Shown: positions 1 to 9,336, numbered from the stretch's first letter. The stretch is 64,000 nucleotides of DNA from Corynebacterium hylobatis (GCF_003955685.1 NZ_RXHJ01000002.1:62001-126000); one strand, 5' to 3'. Notes: generated from the sequence alone by a model not told the origin. Numbers and translations are program-made.

Positions 1-2
1 AG

Positions 3-2219
3 CTCAACGCCGCCGAGGCCTTCGAGAACTTCCTGCAGACCAAGTACGTGGGCCAGAAGCGGTTCTCCCTGGAGGGTGCCGAGGCACTCATCCCGCTCAT
101 GGACGCCGCCATCGACACGGCCGCCGGCCAGGGCCTCGACGAGGTCGTCATCGGCATGCCGCACCGTGGCCGCCTCAACGTCCTGTTCAACATCGTGGGC
201 AAGCCGCTGGCGACGATCTTCCACGAGTTCGAGGGCAACATGACCCAGGGCCAGATCGGTGGCTCCGGGGATGTGAAGTACCACCTCGGCTCCGAGGGTC
301 GCCACATCCAGATGTTCGGCGACGGTGAGATCAAGGTCTCCCTGACCGCCAACCCCTCCCACCTCGAGGCCGTCGACCCGGTCGTGGTGGGCATCGCCCG
401 CGCCAAGCAGGACATCCTGGACAAGGGCGACGACGGCTACACCGTCGTCCCGATGATGCTCCACGGTGACGCCTCCTTCGCGGGCCTGGGCATCGTCCAG
501 GAGACCATCAACATCGCCGGCCTGCGCGGCTACACCGTGGGTGGCACCATCCACATCGTGGTCAACAACCAGATCGGCTTCACCACCACCCCGGACTCCT
601 CCCGCTCCACCCACTACGCCACCGACCTGGCCAAGGGCTTCGACACCCCGGTCTTCCACGTCAACGGTGACGACCCGGAGGCTGTGGTGTGGGTCGGCCA
701 GCTGGCCACCGAGTACCGCCGCCGCTTCGGCAAGGACGTCTTCATCGACCTCATCTGCTACCGCCGCCGCGGCCACAACGAGGCCGACGACCCGTCGATG
801 ACCCAGCCGCAGATGTACGAGATCATCACCGACCGCAAGTCCGTCCGTGCCCGCTACACCGACGACCTCGTCGGCCGTGGCGACCTCTCCGCCGAGGACG
901 CGGAGAAGGCGGCACGTGACTTCCACGACCAGATGGAGTCCGTCTTCAACGAGGTCAAGGAATCCGAGAAGGGCAGCCCGCAGGAGCAGACCGGCATCAC
1001 CTCCTCCCAGGAGCTGACCCGCGGTCTGGACACCTCCATCACCCGCGAGGAGCTGCTGGAGATCGGTCAGGCCTACTCCACCCCGCCGGAGGACTTCGAG
1101 TTCCACCCGCGTGTGGCACCGGTGGCCAAGCGCCGCGCCGCCTCCGTCCGCGAAGGCGGCATCGACTGGGGTTGGGGCGAGCTCATCGCCTTCTCCTCCC
1201 TGGCCAACACCGGCAGGCTCGTCCGCCTCGCCGGCGAGGACTCCCGCCGCGGTACCTTCACCCAGCGCCACGCCGTCCCGATCGACCCGCGCACCGGTGA
1301 CGAGTACAACCCGCTGCATGCCCTGGCCCAGTCCAAGGGTGAAGGCAAGTTCATGGTGTACAACTCTGCGCTGACCGAGTTCGCCGGAATGGGCTTCGAA
1401 TACGGCTACACCGTGGGCAACCAGGACGCCGTCGTCGCATGGGAGGCACAGTTCGGTGACTTCGCCAACGGTGCGCAGACCATCATCGACGAGTACGTTT
1501 CCTCCGGTGAGGCCAAGTGGGGCGAGACCTCCGGACTGATCCTCCTCCTGCCGCACGGCTACGAGGGCCAGGGCCCGGACCACTCCTCCGCCCGCATCGA
1601 ACGCTTCCTGCAGCTGTGCGCCGAGGGTTCCATGACCGTGGCCCAGCCGACCACCCCGGCGAACCACTTCCACCTGCTGCGCCGCCACGCGCTGGGCACC
1701 ATGAAGCGCCCGCTGGTCGTCTTCACCCCGAAGTCGATGCTGCGTCTCAAGGATGCCGCCTCCGCAGTGGAGGACTTCACCGACATCAAGAGCTTCCAGT
1801 CGGTCTACAACGACCCGCGTCTGGTTGATCTGGAGGGCAACAAGGTCGGTGACACCGACAAGGTGACCACCATCATGCTCTGCTCCGGCAAGATCTACTA
1901 CGAGCTGGAGAAGCGCCGCGCCAAGGACAACCGCGATGACATCGCGATCGTCCGTGTGGAGATGCTGCACCCGATCCCGTTCAACCGTCTGCGTGACGCG
2001 TTCGAGCACTTCCCGAACGCCACCGAGATCCGTTTCGTCCAGGACGAGCCAGCCAACCAGGGCCCGTGGCCGTTCTACAACGAGCACCTGCGCAACCTGA
2101 TCCCGGGCATGCCGGAGATGCGCCGTATCTCCCGCCGTGCGCAGTCCTCGACCGCGACCGGTGTGGCCAAGGTCCACCAGCTGGAGCAGGCCCAGCTGCT
2201 CGACGAGGCATTCGCTTAA
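3..2219 (+). CDS. odhA: 2-oxoglutarate dehydrogenase OdhA, C-terminal part (gene starts before the window)
   Basis: The reading frame is open from base 3 and gives the last 738 residues of the thiamine-diphosphate E1 component of 2-oxoglutarate dehydrogenase (2-oxoglutarate to succinyl-CoA, TCA cycle). Visible are the PHRGRLNVL block, the ThDP-binding stretch from GDASFAGLG to VNNQIGF, and the C-terminal transketolase-like half with the [15 protein letters not shown] block. In corynebacteria this E1 is fused behind an E2-like succinyltransferase domain of about 450-500 residues, which would lie left of the window; that fusion is inferred from the family. A strong hairpin terminator follows. 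Nothing looks broken. Confidence 0.97.
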   Translation, partial: LNAAEAFENFLQTKYVGQKRFSLEGAEALIPLMDAAIDTAAGQGLDEVVIGMPHRGRLNVLFNIVGKPLATIFHEFEGNMTQGQIGGSGDVKYHLGSEGRHIQMFGDGEIKVSLTANPSHLEAVDPVVVGIARAKQDILDKGDDGYTVVPMMLHGDASFAGLGIVQETINIAGLRGYTVGGTIHIVVNNQIGFTTTPDSSRSTHYATDLAKGFDTPVFHVNGDDPEAVVWVGQLATEYRRRFGKDVFIDLICYRRRGHNEADDPSMTQPQMYEIITDRKSVRARYTDDLVGRGDLSAEDAEKAARDFHDQMESVFNEVKESEKGSPQEQTGITSSQELTRGLDTSITREELLEIGQAYSTPPEDFEFHPRVAPVAKRRAASVREGGIDWGWGELIAFSSLANTGRLVRLAGEDSRRGTFTQRHAVPIDPRTGDEYNPLHALAQSKGEGKFMVYNSALTEFAGMGFEYGYTVGNQDAVVAWEAQFGDFANGAQTIIDEYVSSGEAKWGETSGLILLLPHGYEGQGPDHSSARIERFLQLCAEGSMTVAQPTTPANHFHLLRRHALGTMKRPLVVFTPKSMLRLKDAASAVEDFTDIKSFQSVYNDPRLVDLEGNKVGDTDKVTTIMLCSGKIYYELEKRRAKDNRDDIAIVRVEMLHPIPFNRLRDAFEHFPNATEIRFVQDEPANQGPWPFYNEHLRNLIPGMPEMRRISRRAQSSTATGVAKVHQLEQAQLLDEAFA

Positions 2220-2239
2220 CCGCCGCCCTGTCTGAGAAC

Positions 2240-2285
2240 ACCGCCCCCGCCCGGTTCACACCGGACGGGGGCGGTCCCCTTTTTC
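2240..2285 (+). terminator. Rho-independent terminator of odhA
   Basis: A 10-base arm ACCGCCCCCG (2240-2249) pairs perfectly with CGGGGGCGGT (2266-2275), with extra CCGG/CCGG pairing inside, followed by CCCC and a T run at 2280-2284. It starts 20 bases after the odhA stop, between convergent genes. Confidence 0.9.
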
Positions 2286-2313
2286 TCCGGCCGGGTTCGC
2301 TCCCGGGCCGGGT

Positions 2314-2976
2314 TCAGCCGAGCCAGGCAGCGACCGCGCGGGAGGCGGAGGACTCCTCGGCCGCCGAGTCAACGAGGGTGGCGATGTCCTCGGTCGTGAG
2401 CAGCCTGGTGACAGCGGTCAGTTCCACGAGCTCCGTCCGGTCGAACAGCTCCCGCTTATACACAGGCACCACCGACCGCGGCAGGTCCGGCGCCTGTTTC
2501 TCCCGTGCCTCCTCCGCGCAGGCCTGCGCGGAGGAGGGGTCCGGGGAGATGATGTTGCCGGGCAGGGCCCCGATGAACTCACGGTAGGCCTCGTCGAAGG
2601 GGTCCTCGACCTCATCGGCGGCGATCTCCCCCGCCAGTTCCTCCGCCCGGACCGGGTCAAGGGTGTGGAGGAAGACCCCGGTGCAGCCGATGATCATGTC
2701 CGTCTCCCCCGAGCGCAGCCGGTCCAGCCGGCTGGTGGCGTGGGGGGTGTCGACGATACTCAGATTCGTCGAACGGCCCAGCTCCTGCAGCGTCTGGGCG
2801 TAGACCTCACCGAGGATCAGCTGTTCCGGTGAGTTCGCGGACACGGAGATCTCCACGGCCTTGGTGTGGTTCGGATTGGGGTCACGCCCCGGCTCCGCGG
2901 CGGTACACGCGCTCAGGGACAGCAGTCCCACGAGGCCGAGTGCGGGCAGTGCTGCGCGGGTGAGGAGGCGGTTCAT
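2314..2976 (-). CDS. Putative substrate-binding lipoprotein
   Basis: The 220-residue product begins with a lipoprotein signal: charged MNRLLTR, a hydrophobic stretch, and lipobox LSAC at residues 18-21, so it is expected to be anchored outside the membrane. The mature part has the look of an OpuAC/ProX-type binding protein (phrase LILGEVYAQTLQELG and a TDMIIGCTG segment), the fold used for quaternary-amine uptake, but no permease or ATPase gene is nearby and it is shorter than typical OpuAC proteins. The start is the ATG before the signal peptide; the frame remains open upstream through the neighbouring gene. It lies 11 bases downstream of the 2988-3470 gene and is probably co-transcribed. 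The binding-protein call is tentative. Confidence 0.7.
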   Translation of the reverse strand: MNRLLTRAALPALGLVGLLSLSACTAAEPGRDPNPNHTKAVEISVSANSPEQLILGEVYAQTLQELGRSTNLSIVDTPHATSRLDRLRSGETDMIIGCTGVFLHTLDPVRAEELAGEIAADEVEDPFDEAYREFIGALPGNIISPDPSSAQACAEEAREKQAPDLPRSVVPVYKRELFDRTELVELTAVTRLLTTEDIATLVDSAAEESSASRAVAAWLG

Positions 2977-2987
2977 GACTGGAAAGT

Positions 2988-3470
2988 TTACCCGCCGGAA
3001 CCCGCCTGCCGCGTCAGCCCGGAACGGGCGATGATGTCGCGTGCCTCGGCGGCCCGGGCCGGGTCCGCCAGCACGTCGTAGCGGCCGGCGACGATCTGGG
3101 TCCGGGAGGTGAAGTCGCGGCGGCCCGCCGACATCGCGTAGGGCACCGCGGCACTGACGATGCCGAAGATCACACCGATGGCCATGCCCAGCAGCAGAGG
3201 AGTGAGGAATCCGCCGCCGAGCAGACCGAACAGCAGCCCGAAGAACAGGCCGATCCACGCACCGGACAGAGCACCACCGCCGATGACCCGCCCCCAGGTC
3301 AGCCGACCCGTGACGCGTTCCACCTCCATCAGGTCCACCCCCACGATGGTGAGATCCTGCACCGGGAACTGCACGTCCGAGAGCTTGTCGACGGCCGCCT
3401 GCGCATCCTCGTAGGATCCGAAGCTGCCGATCGGCCAGCCCGTCGGGCGGGGACGTAAAGGAGTGCTCAT
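2988..3470 (-). CDS. General-stress-type membrane protein (GSP17M/YflT-like N-terminus)
   Basis: 160 residues. The N-terminus contains a GSFGSYEDAQAAVDKL segment typical of the general stress protein 17M domain. Residues 65-115 form a glycine-rich hydrophobic region of two membrane segments with GxxxG spacing (glycine-zipper like), followed by a soluble tail ending in TRQAGSGG. It is widespread in corynebacteria and usually annotated as a hypothetical or magnesium-transporter-associated membrane protein; the function is unknown. It is divergent from the PRC/MgtE-N gene with about 50 bases between them, and leads the two-gene leftward unit. Confidence 0.75.
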   Translation of the reverse strand: MSTPLRPRPTGWPIGSFGSYEDAQAAVDKLSDVQFPVQDLTIVGVDLMEVERVTGRLTWGRVIGGGALSGAWIGLFFGLLFGLLGGGFLTPLLLGMAIGVIFGIVSAAVPYAMSAGRRDFTSRTQIVAGRYDVLADPARAAEARDIIARSGLTRQAGSGG

Positions 3471-3508
3471 ACCCGTTCAACGTGCCGGAGGGGTGTTTGG
3501 TTCCGGTC

Positions 3509-3514
3509 TACACT
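3509..3514 (+). promoter_or_regulatory. -10 element of a probable leaderless mRNA
   Basis: TACACT ends 7 bases before the ATG at 3522, placing the transcript start at or next to the start codon. No Shine-Dalgarno sequence is present. Confidence 0.5.
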
Positions 3515-3521
3515 TGTGCCC

Positions 3522-4829
3522 ATGAGTGCTGTCTCCCGTGTGTACGCAGGTCGCCTGGTCGGTCTGCAGGTCCGGGGTCCGGATCTGGACCCGATCGGGC
3601 GTGTCCGCGACGTCGTGGTCAACATCCGCCCCCACGGCCAGCAGTCGCGCGCCCTGGGGGTCGTCATCGAACTGGTAAACCGCCGCCGTATCTTCGTGCC
3701 CATGCTGCGCATCGCCGCGATCGAACCGGGCGACATCACCCTGGCGACGGGTTCGGTGTCCATGCGGGCCTTCCAGGTCCGCTCCGGTGAGCTGACCGTC
3801 ATGGGGGACCTGGTGGGTTCGAAGGTGCACACCGATGCCCCGGAGCAGCCGCAACTGCACGGTCGGGCCGTCGAGATCGCTGATGTCGAACTAGAGCGCT
3901 CCCGCACCCGTGACTGGGTGATCACCCGCGCCGCGGTCTTCGGTTCCCGGCCGAAATTCGGTCGCTCCCCGAAGCTGATCCCGGTCCCCTGGTCCCATAT
4001 CCACGGCGTGACCGCTGCCGGCGTGGGCCAGTCCGACACCATCGCCGAGACCATCGCCGCCTTCGACCGGATGCGCCCGGCGGACGTGGCCAACTACCTC
4101 CACGACCTGCCGACCAGCCAGCGGCACCGCCTGGCCAACGAACTCGACGACGAACGCCTCGCCGACATCCTCCAGGAACTGCCCGAGGACCACCAGGCCG
4201 AGCTGCTGGAGACCCTCGACATCGAACGCGCCGCGGACGTCCTCGAGGAGATGGACCCGGACGATGCCGCCGACATCCTCCAGGAACTGCCGGACAACAA
4301 GGCGGAGGTGCTTCTCGAGCTCATGGATCCGGAGGAATCCGCCCCGGTGCGCCGGCTCATGAGTTTCTCCCCCGACACCGTCGGCGCCCTGATGACCCCG
4401 GAGCCGTTGGTGCTCACCCCGCAGACCACCGTCGCCGAGGCCCTCGCCCTGGCCCGTGACCCCGACCTGCCGACCTCCCTGGCCTCCCTGATCTTCATCG
4501 TCCGCCCACCGACCGCGACACCGACCGGCAAATACCTCGGCTGCGTCCATCTGCAGAAACTGCTGCGTGAACCACCCTCGACGCTGGTCGGTGGCATCCT
4601 AGACCCGGACCTGCCACCGCTCTACGCCGATGACGACCAGGAGACCGCCGCCCGCTACTTCGCCACCTACAACCTCGTATGTGGACCCGTCCTCGACGAG
4701 GACCACCACCTCCTCGGGGCGGTGGCCGTCGACGACCTCCTCGACCACCTCCTGCCCGAGGACTGGCGTTCGGAGGGCGTGCGCCCGGCGCGGCGCAGGG
4801 GCGTGGATAAGCAGGTGGACCGTGGCTGA
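3522..4829 (+). CDS. PRC-barrel / MgtE N-domain / CBS protein without a membrane channel
   Basis: 435 residues. Residues 1-170 look like two PRC-barrel-type modules. Residues about 180-270 are MgtE intracellular N-domain repeats (LADILQELPEDHQAELL, then AADILQELPDNKAEVLL). Residues about 285-420 are a CBS pair beginning GALMTPEPLVLTP and ending AVAVDDLLDHLLP. The transmembrane domain of MgtE is absent, so this is a soluble regulator-like protein and not a transporter by itself. The order with DUF1003 and Mrp resembles the Rv1232c neighbourhood of mycobacteria. A GTG at 3516 is an alternative start; the ATG at 3522 fits the -10 box. It overlaps the next gene by 8 bases. Confidence 0.85.
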   Translation: MSAVSRVYAGRLVGLQVRGPDLDPIGRVRDVVVNIRPHGQQSRALGVVIELVNRRRIFVPMLRIAAIEPGDITLATGSVSMRAFQVRSGELTVMGDLVGSKVHTDAPEQPQLHGRAVEIADVELERSRTRDWVITRAAVFGSRPKFGRSPKLIPVPWSHIHGVTAAGVGQSDTIAETIAAFDRMRPADVANYLHDLPTSQRHRLANELDDERLADILQELPEDHQAELLETLDIERAADVLEEMDPDDAADILQELPDNKAEVLLELMDPEESAPVRRLMSFSPDTVGALMTPEPLVLTPQTTVAEALALARDPDLPTSLASLIFIVRPPTATPTGKYLGCVHLQKLLREPPSTLVGGILDPDLPPLYADDDQETAARYFATYNLVCGPVLDEDHHLLGAVAVDDLLDHLLPEDWRSEGVRPARRRGVDKQVDRG

Positions 4830-5388
4830 ATACAGAAGCGTTGACCTGGACACCCCCGTCGGTGGCCGGCGCAGGCTCCCGCGTTTCGACGACGACGCCG
4901 TGGGCGCCGGCGCCGAGAAGGTCGCCCGCTTCTTCGGCACCGGTCAGTACCTGGTGTGGCAGACCATCATCGTCATCGTGTGGATCGCGCTCAACGCCGG
5001 CGGGTGGTTCATCTGGAAATGGGACCCCTACCCCTTCATCCTGCTCAACCTCGCCTTCTCCACCCAGGCCGCTTACGCCGCACCCCTGATCCTGCTGGCG
5101 CAGAACCGGCAGGAGGACCGCGACAAGGTCACCGTCAGCGCGGACCGGCGGCGTGCCGAACAGACCAAGGCCGACACCGAATTCCTCGCCCGGGAACTCG
5201 CCGGGGTGCGCCTGGCCGTCGGCGAGATGGTCTCCCGCGACTATCTGCGCCACGAACTCGACGACCTGCGCGGGCTGCTGGAGCGGTTGGAGGCCAAACT
5301 CGACGACGTCTCCGCCGATGTCATTGATTCCGCAGGAGACCTCTCCGAGCCCATCCAGGGTGACCTGGCCGAAGACCCTGATCGTTGA
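4822..5388 (+). CDS. DUF1003 membrane protein
   Basis: 188 residues with a GTG start inside the end of the previous gene (overlap GTGGCTGA), so translation is likely coupled. Residues about 45-100 hold two membrane helices (GQYLVWQTIIVIVWIALNAG and the PFILLNLAFSTQAAYAAPLI region), the hallmark of DUF1003. The tail from residue 105 is a long charged helix (QEDRDKVTVSADRRRAEQ and an LLERLEAKLDD coiled-coil-like run). The family's function is unknown; the soluble CBS/MgtE-N partner upstream suggests a two-protein membrane complex, which is inference. Confidence 0.85.
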   Translation: MAEYRSVDLDTPVGGRRRLPRFDDDAVGAGAEKVARFFGTGQYLVWQTIIVIVWIALNAGGWFIWKWDPYPFILLNLAFSTQAAYAAPLILLAQNRQEDRDKVTVSADRRRAEQTKADTEFLARELAGVRLAVGEMVSRDYLRHELDDLRGLLERLEAKLDDVSADVIDSAGDLSEPIQGDLAEDPDR

Positions 5389-5412
5389 CATGCCTACTAC
5401 GATGGGTGTGCC

Positions 5413-6543
5413 ATGTCTGTTATCACCGAATCCGCTGTCCGCAGCGCGCTGTCCCGCGTAGAGGATCCTGAAATCGGCAAGCCCCTCACCGAGCTGGGGA
5501 TGGTCAAGTCAATCAACGTCTCCGGCCCGGACGTCGCGGTCGAAATCTACCTCACCATCGCCGGCTGCCCGATGAAATCCACCATCACCGGCAACGCGCA
5601 GGCCGCCCTGGAGGAACTCCACGGCGTGGGTGCCGTCACCGTCACCACTGACGTCATGAGTGACGAACAGCGCCGCGAACTACGCGTATCCCTGCGCGGC
5701 GGCGCCGAGGAACCCACCATCCCCTTCGCCGAGCCCGATTCCACCACCCGCGTCTACGCGGTGGCCTCCGGCAAGGGCGGCGTGGGCAAATCCTCCATGA
5801 CCGTGAACCTCGCCGTCGCACTGGCCGCCCGCGGCTTCAAGGTCGGTGTCCTCGACGCCGACATCTACGGTCACTCCGTGCCCGGTCTCCTCGGCTCCGA
5901 GCAGCGCCCTACCGCCGTCGACGACATGATCATGCCGCCGATCGCCCACGGTGTGAAGCTCATCTCCATAGGCCACTTCGTCGACGGCAACGCCCCCGTC
6001 GTCTGGCGCGGCCCCATGCTCCACCGTGCGATCCAGCAGTTCCTCGCCGACGTCTTCTGGGGCGACCTGGACTTCCTGTTCATGGACCTGCCGCCCGGAA
6101 CCGGCGACGTGGCCATCTCCGTGGCCCAGCTGGTGCCCAACGCCGAGTTGCTCATCGTGACCACCCCGCAGGCCGCGGCCGCCGAGGTCGCGGAGCGGGC
6201 CGGCTCCATCACACAGCAGACCCGCCAGCGTGTCGCCGGTGTCATCGAGAACATGGCCGCCATGGTGCTCCCCGACGGCTCCACCCTCGACGTCTTCGGG
6301 GCCGGCGGCGGCGAACACGTCGCCGAACGTCTCTCCGTCCTCACCGGCGGGGAGGTCCCCCTCCTCGGCCAGATCCCCCTGGACCCGCAGCTGCGCGTCC
6401 ACGGCGATGACGGCAACCCCATCGCCGTCTCAGAGCCGGACTCCCCCGCCGGGGTGGCCATTGCGGCGATCGCCGAGCAGCTGATGACCCGCCGTGACTC
6501 CCTCGCCGGGAAGCCTCTGGGCCTGGGTGTGAGCCGGAAGTAG
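5413..6543 (+). CDS. mrp: Iron-sulfur cluster carrier ATPase Mrp/ApbC
   Basis: 376 residues. Residues 1-85 form a MIP18/DUF59 domain (SRVEDPEIGKPLTELGM), and residues 110-360 form the ParA/MinD-type NTPase with the deviant Walker A GKGGVGKSS, DADIYGHS and FMDLPPGTGD. These proteins bind and transfer Fe-S clusters in the cytosol. The usual CPxC cluster-binding pair near residue 280 is not present (the segment reads ENMAAMVLPDG), as in several actinobacterial homologues. A TACGAT -10-like box 9 bases before the ATG suggests a leaderless mRNA in addition to read-through from DUF1003. Confidence 0.93.
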   Translation: MSVITESAVRSALSRVEDPEIGKPLTELGMVKSINVSGPDVAVEIYLTIAGCPMKSTITGNAQAALEELHGVGAVTVTTDVMSDEQRRELRVSLRGGAEEPTIPFAEPDSTTRVYAVASGKGGVGKSSMTVNLAVALAARGFKVGVLDADIYGHSVPGLLGSEQRPTAVDDMIMPPIAHGVKLISIGHFVDGNAPVVWRGPMLHRAIQQFLADVFWGDLDFLFMDLPPGTGDVAISVAQLVPNAELLIVTTPQAAAAEVAERAGSITQQTRQRVAGVIENMAAMVLPDGSTLDVFGAGGGEHVAERLSVLTGGEVPLLGQIPLDPQLRVHGDDGNPIAVSEPDSPAGVAIAAIAEQLMTRRDSLAGKPLGLGVSRK

Positions 6544-6587
6544 TCCGAGCTTCATCCCCGGCCCTGCCGGCACCGAGGTGGGCCTGG

Positions 6588-6624
6588 AAAAAGCGAACGT
6601 CCCACCATCCGCAGATGGTGGGAC
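6588..6624 (-). terminator. Rho-independent terminator on the minus strand
   Basis: The perfect 11-bp stem GTCCCACCATC / GATGGTGGGAC with a 4-base loop is followed on the minus strand by GTTCGC and TTTTT. It would end transcripts from tatB or from the candidate RNA. Confidence 0.6.
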
Positions 6625-6759
6625 ACAGCTATTCGGACCGCAGTTCACCACCCCATTCCAGGGGTGGCCCGGCAGGCACTCTCTCCATAAGTCCAGATAG
6701 AGCCACTTATGCTGCGCATCCGCCGAAACACAGGATGCATAGAACACTCCCTACCGGAA

Positions 6760-6789
6760 GGCGGAATCCACCCATCCGCCCCCTTTTTT
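6760..6789 (+). terminator. Rho-independent terminator on the plus strand
   Basis: GGCGGA (6760-6765) and TCCGCC (6775-6780) form a short stem followed by CCC and six T. It would end mrp read-through about 240 bases after the stop. Confidence 0.6.
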
Positions 6790-6892
6790 CCCCCCGAATT
6801 CGACAGTCTACGTCGTTCAATAACGCTTCCGAAAGACTGAAATTTACCGGGCAATAGTCAGAAATTCATCTGCATAAATAATTTCCGGCAGA

Positions 6893-6898
6893 TTATAT
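6893..6898 (-). promoter_or_regulatory. Consensus -10 TATAAT on the minus strand
   Basis: A perfect TATAAT read leftward lies 58 bases left of the tatB stop, inside an AT-rich island (6830-6905) unusual for this window. No clear -35 is visible 16-18 bases upstream. It could drive the candidate structured RNA. Confidence 0.4.
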
Positions 6899-6956
6899 GC
6901 ATTGTTTCCCACCGGTCCGCTCGGCCCGCACGGGGCCCCAGGACCCCAGACCACCC

Positions 6957-7427
6957 TCAGGTGATGTCCGTCCAGGAGAAACCGCCCCCGGTCCCGTAAT
7001 CGCCCTTCCCGCCCTCCCGACCATCCCGGTCGGGTTGGCCTGGATACTGCGGGCCCGAAAGGCGTGCCCCCCGCGCCTGCTGCTGGGAAGGCTGCGGCTG
7101 CGGGGTGCGCGGATCCTCCTCCATCATCTTCTTCGGATCGAAATCGTCGAGGGCGGAATCGTCGCCGTCGAAAAGCGCCTTCGTTATGGCGCCCCGCGGC
7201 CCCAGGCGCGTGTACTCGGCAACCTGTTCCATAGGTTTACGAAACTGCTCGAATTCCTCGCCGAGCTCACCGTTGAGCTCCTTTTTGGCATTGTTGATCG
7301 CGCGACGTGCCGCGAAGATCGCGGCGCGCACATCCTCGATCAGGCCGGGCAGACGCTCCGGTCCTACGACGATGAGGGCCACGATCACCAGCGTGAAGAT
7401 CTCCAGCCAACCGATACTCTGAAACAC
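6957..7427 (-). CDS. tatB: Sec-independent protein translocase subunit TatB
   Basis: 156 residues. One N-terminal membrane helix (residues 5-21, [17 protein letters not shown] with the conserved GPERLP turn) is followed by an amphipathic helix ([17 protein letters not shown]) and an acidic, Gln/Pro-rich tail. TatB binds twin-arginine precursors with TatC at the membrane. It sits downstream of the sigE/anti-sigma pair, which is the usual corynebacterial context, 37 bases after the anti-sigma stop. Confidence 0.93.
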   Translation of the reverse strand: MFQSIGWLEIFTLVIVALIVVGPERLPGLIEDVRAAIFAARRAINNAKKELNGELGEEFEQFRKPMEQVAEYTRLGPRGAITKALFDGDDSALDDFDPKKMMEEDPRTPQPQPSQQQARGARLSGPQYPGQPDRDGREGGKGDYGTGGGFSWTDIT

Positions 7428-7464
7428 ATATCCACCTTAGCCCCACCGCACGGTGGGGACCGGT

Positions 7465-7860
7465 CTAGAGTCCCTGGTTGCGCCTGACCGCCCGCAGCAT
7501 CATCTCCACCTTGTCCAGCAGACACTCCGGCCCGGGGGTGGGGGTGGACTCCGCATCCGGCCCCGCCTTCACTGGGCCGCTGGCGATACCCGTCAACCGG
7601 GCGAGCAGGTCATGGGGTGCGCGGACGTCTTCCCCGATGTTGGAGCCGCGCAGCCACTCCGAGGCACCCCGCTGCCTCTCGATCTCATTACGGCACTCCC
7701 CGCAGTGCACGAGGTGCACGCGGGCGCGGTGCGTCGCGGGGTCCGTGAGTTCCCCGTCCACGAAAGCTGCGACGGCCTCCGGACTCAGATGCTCGACAGA
7801 GGCGAACTCCCGGCGCCCACGCGGTCGGCGCGGAAAGCGCGACAGGTTGGGACGGATCAT
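7465..7860 (-). CDS. cseE: Zinc-type anti-sigma factor for SigE
   Basis: 131 residues from the ATG; GTG starts at 7881 and 7869 in the same frame are alternatives. The ATG is preceded by AGGAGG 12 bases away. The N-terminal third contains the ZAS zinc motif H-x3-C-x2-C (HLVHCGEC), preceded by AFVDGELTD, typical of anti-sigma domains that hold ECF sigma factors. The C-terminal part is a poorly conserved tail with an acidic/Pro stretch and ends in a basic helix. There is no membrane segment. It follows sigE by about 50 bases, so sigma and anti-sigma are co-expressed. The symbol follows C. glutamicum usage. Confidence 0.87.
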   Translation of the reverse strand: MIRPNLSRFPRRPRGRREFASVEHLSPEAVAAFVDGELTDPATHRARVHLVHCGECRNEIERQRGASEWLRGSNIGEDVRAPHDLLARLTGIASGPVKAGPDAESTPTPGPECLLDKVEMMLRAVRRNQGL

Positions 7861-7913
7861 CGATACCACTGGCCTCCTCACATTCTTCTACCGCCAGAAT
7901 ACTCGCGAAAGAT

Positions 7914-8540
7914 TCAGCGGGTCCGCAGCAGCAGCTGGGCGCCCTCATCTTTCTGGGCGGCGACCTCCAGACTGGCCCGCAGCTGGGTCCGGCCGCGGTG
8001 GATGCGGGAGCGCACGGTACCCATCTTCACGCCGAGGGTGTCAGCGATCTCATCGTAGGACATGCCCACCACATCACACAGCACCACAGCCACCCGAAAA
8101 TCAGGGCTGAGGCTGTCCAGTGCTGCCTGGAGGGCGGGATCGAGGTTGGCCACGTTATAAGCCTGCTCCGGGGTCATGTCGGTGCCCGGGAGACGGTCGT
8201 AGTCCTCCGGCAGGGCCTCCATGCGGATCTTGCTGCGGTGGCGGACCATGTCCAGGAAGAGGTTGGTGGTGATGCGGTGGAGCCACCCCTCGAAGGTGCC
8301 CGGCTGATAGTGCTTGAGGGAACGGAACACGCGCATGAAGGTCTCCTGGGTGAGATCATCGGCGTCGTGCGGATTACCCGAGAGACGGAAGGCGAGACGG
8401 TAGACACTGTCGGCATGTTCCGCCACCAGCTCTCCCCAGCCCGGCATCTCCCCCTGTCCGGCATCGAACGCGGCAGTACCGGTGAGGTCGTCGGCCTGGT
8501 TCTGGTCGTCGTATCCTGTGGTGCGCGTCATGACATCCAT
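7914..8540 (-). CDS. sigE: ECF RNA polymerase sigma factor SigE
   Basis: 208 residues. Region 2 ([20 protein letters not shown] to FMRVFRSL, with [16 protein letters not shown]) and region 4 ([20 protein letters not shown], then [20 protein letters not shown]) are both intact. An N-terminal extension of about 40 residues is typical of actinobacterial SigE. It directs surface and heat stress transcription and is held by the adjacent anti-sigma protein. A second ATG 9 bases downstream is an equally possible start. It diverges from the methyltransferase gene; I could not pick a convincing SigE-type autoregulatory promoter in the 142-base gap. Confidence 0.93.
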   Translation of the reverse strand: MDVMTRTTGYDDQNQADDLTGTAAFDAGQGEMPGWGELVAEHADSVYRLAFRLSGNPHDADDLTQETFMRVFRSLKHYQPGTFEGWLHRITTNLFLDMVRHRSKIRMEALPEDYDRLPGTDMTPEQAYNVANLDPALQAALDSLSPDFRVAVVLCDVVGMSYDEIADTLGVKMGTVRSRIHRGRTQLRASLEVAAQKDEGAQLLLRTR

Positions 8541-8682
8541 CGTGCTACATCGGACTGCGGAACACTACACAATGAACTGGCAACCTTCTGTGAAGACCCC
8601 CGGAAGGGACCCACTGGCCACATCCGTCACAAACCCGCGGGTCCGGGGAAAACAGTCCCGCGGCAACCTAGACTGGTCAATT

Positions 8683-9330
8683 GTGACTGACACGGCTTAT
8701 TACGCATTGCGCTCCTACATCGAATCAACCTCGGAGAATCCCGACGCCCTCGCCGCGGCCCGACGCGACGCCGAGGAGTTCGGGCTCTCCGTCCCCGACG
8801 AGATGACCGGCCAGCTCCTGGCCACCCTCGCGGCTTCCGCCGGCTCCGAGAAGTCCACCGGAGCCGTGGCCGTGACCCCCGCCGCCGGGGTCGTCGGCCT
8901 GTACGTCCTCCGCGGCCTGGGACCCCGCGCGACGATGACGTGCATCGACCCCGAGGTCGAGCATCAGACCCAGGCCCGCGCCGTCTTCCGCGAGGCCGGC
9001 TACGCCCCCTCCCGGGTCCGTTTCCTCCCCTCACGCCCCCTCGACGTGATGAGTCGCCTGGCGGCCGGTTCCTACCATCTGGTCTACGCCGAGGTCCCAC
9101 CCGTCGAACTCCCCGCCGTCCTCGAGGCTGCCTGGCCGCTGCTCGCCTCCGGCGGCACGCTGGTCCTGGCGGACTCGCTCCTCGACGGCACCCTCTCCGA
9201 CGACTCCCGCCGCGACCGCTCCACCGCGGCCGCCCGGGAAACCGATGAGCTGGCCCGCAACCTGGAGGGCGCCCTGGTCACCCGCCTGGCGCTGGGTTCC
9301 GGACTGACGCTGATCACACGGCTGGGGTAG
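8683..9330 (+). CDS. O-methyltransferase-like SAM-dependent protein
   Basis: 215 residues from GTG 8683 (VTDTAYYALRSYIE). It resembles the O-methyltransferase family 3 proteins encoded opposite sigE in corynebacteria and mycobacteria: TPAAGVVGLYVLRGL where a class I SAM fold would have its glycine loop, TCIDPEVEHQTQAR as the acidic ribose-binding strand, and LASGGTLVLADSLLDG near the end. The frame stays open further upstream, but the extra sequence lies in the divergent promoter region. The glycine motif is weak (AAGVVG rather than the usual GxGxG), so substrate and even activity are uncertain. Confidence 0.8.
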   Translation: MTDTAYYALRSYIESTSENPDALAAARRDAEEFGLSVPDEMTGQLLATLAASAGSEKSTGAVAVTPAAGVVGLYVLRGLGPRATMTCIDPEVEHQTQARAVFREAGYAPSRVRFLPSRPLDVMSRLAAGSYHLVYAEVPPVELPAVLEAAWPLLASGGTLVLADSLLDGTLSDDSRRDRSTAAARETDELARNLEGALVTRLALGSGLTLITRLG

Positions 9331-9336
9331 AACGGG

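Larger units (their letters stand above)
6588..6885 (-). ncRNA. Candidate structured RNA in the mrp/tatB intergenic region
   Basis: This 413-base gap has no convincing ORF but holds five consecutive perfect-stem hairpins: 6599-6609/6614-6624 (11 bp), 6648-6654/6661-6667, 6686-6692/6705-6711, 6716-6721/6733-6738 and 6760-6765/6775-6780. On the minus strand there is a consensus TATAAT at 6893-6898 and a terminal 11-bp hairpin followed by TTTTT, framing a transcript of roughly 290 bases. The hairpins are strand-symmetric, so a plus-strand RNA ending at 6789 is also possible. It does not match tmRNA, RNase P RNA, SRP RNA or 6C RNA signatures I know. The alternative is the overlapping 3' UTRs of convergent genes. 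Confidence 0.35.

Noticed and set aside
6645..6854. A 69-codon frame in the mrp/tatB gap
   Set aside because: No RBS, no family, and it runs through three hairpins; a structured RNA or UTR is more likely.
8541..8682. SigE autoregulatory promoter
   Set aside because: No pair matching the GGAAC/GTT-type ECF consensus at acceptable spacing could be picked with confidence.
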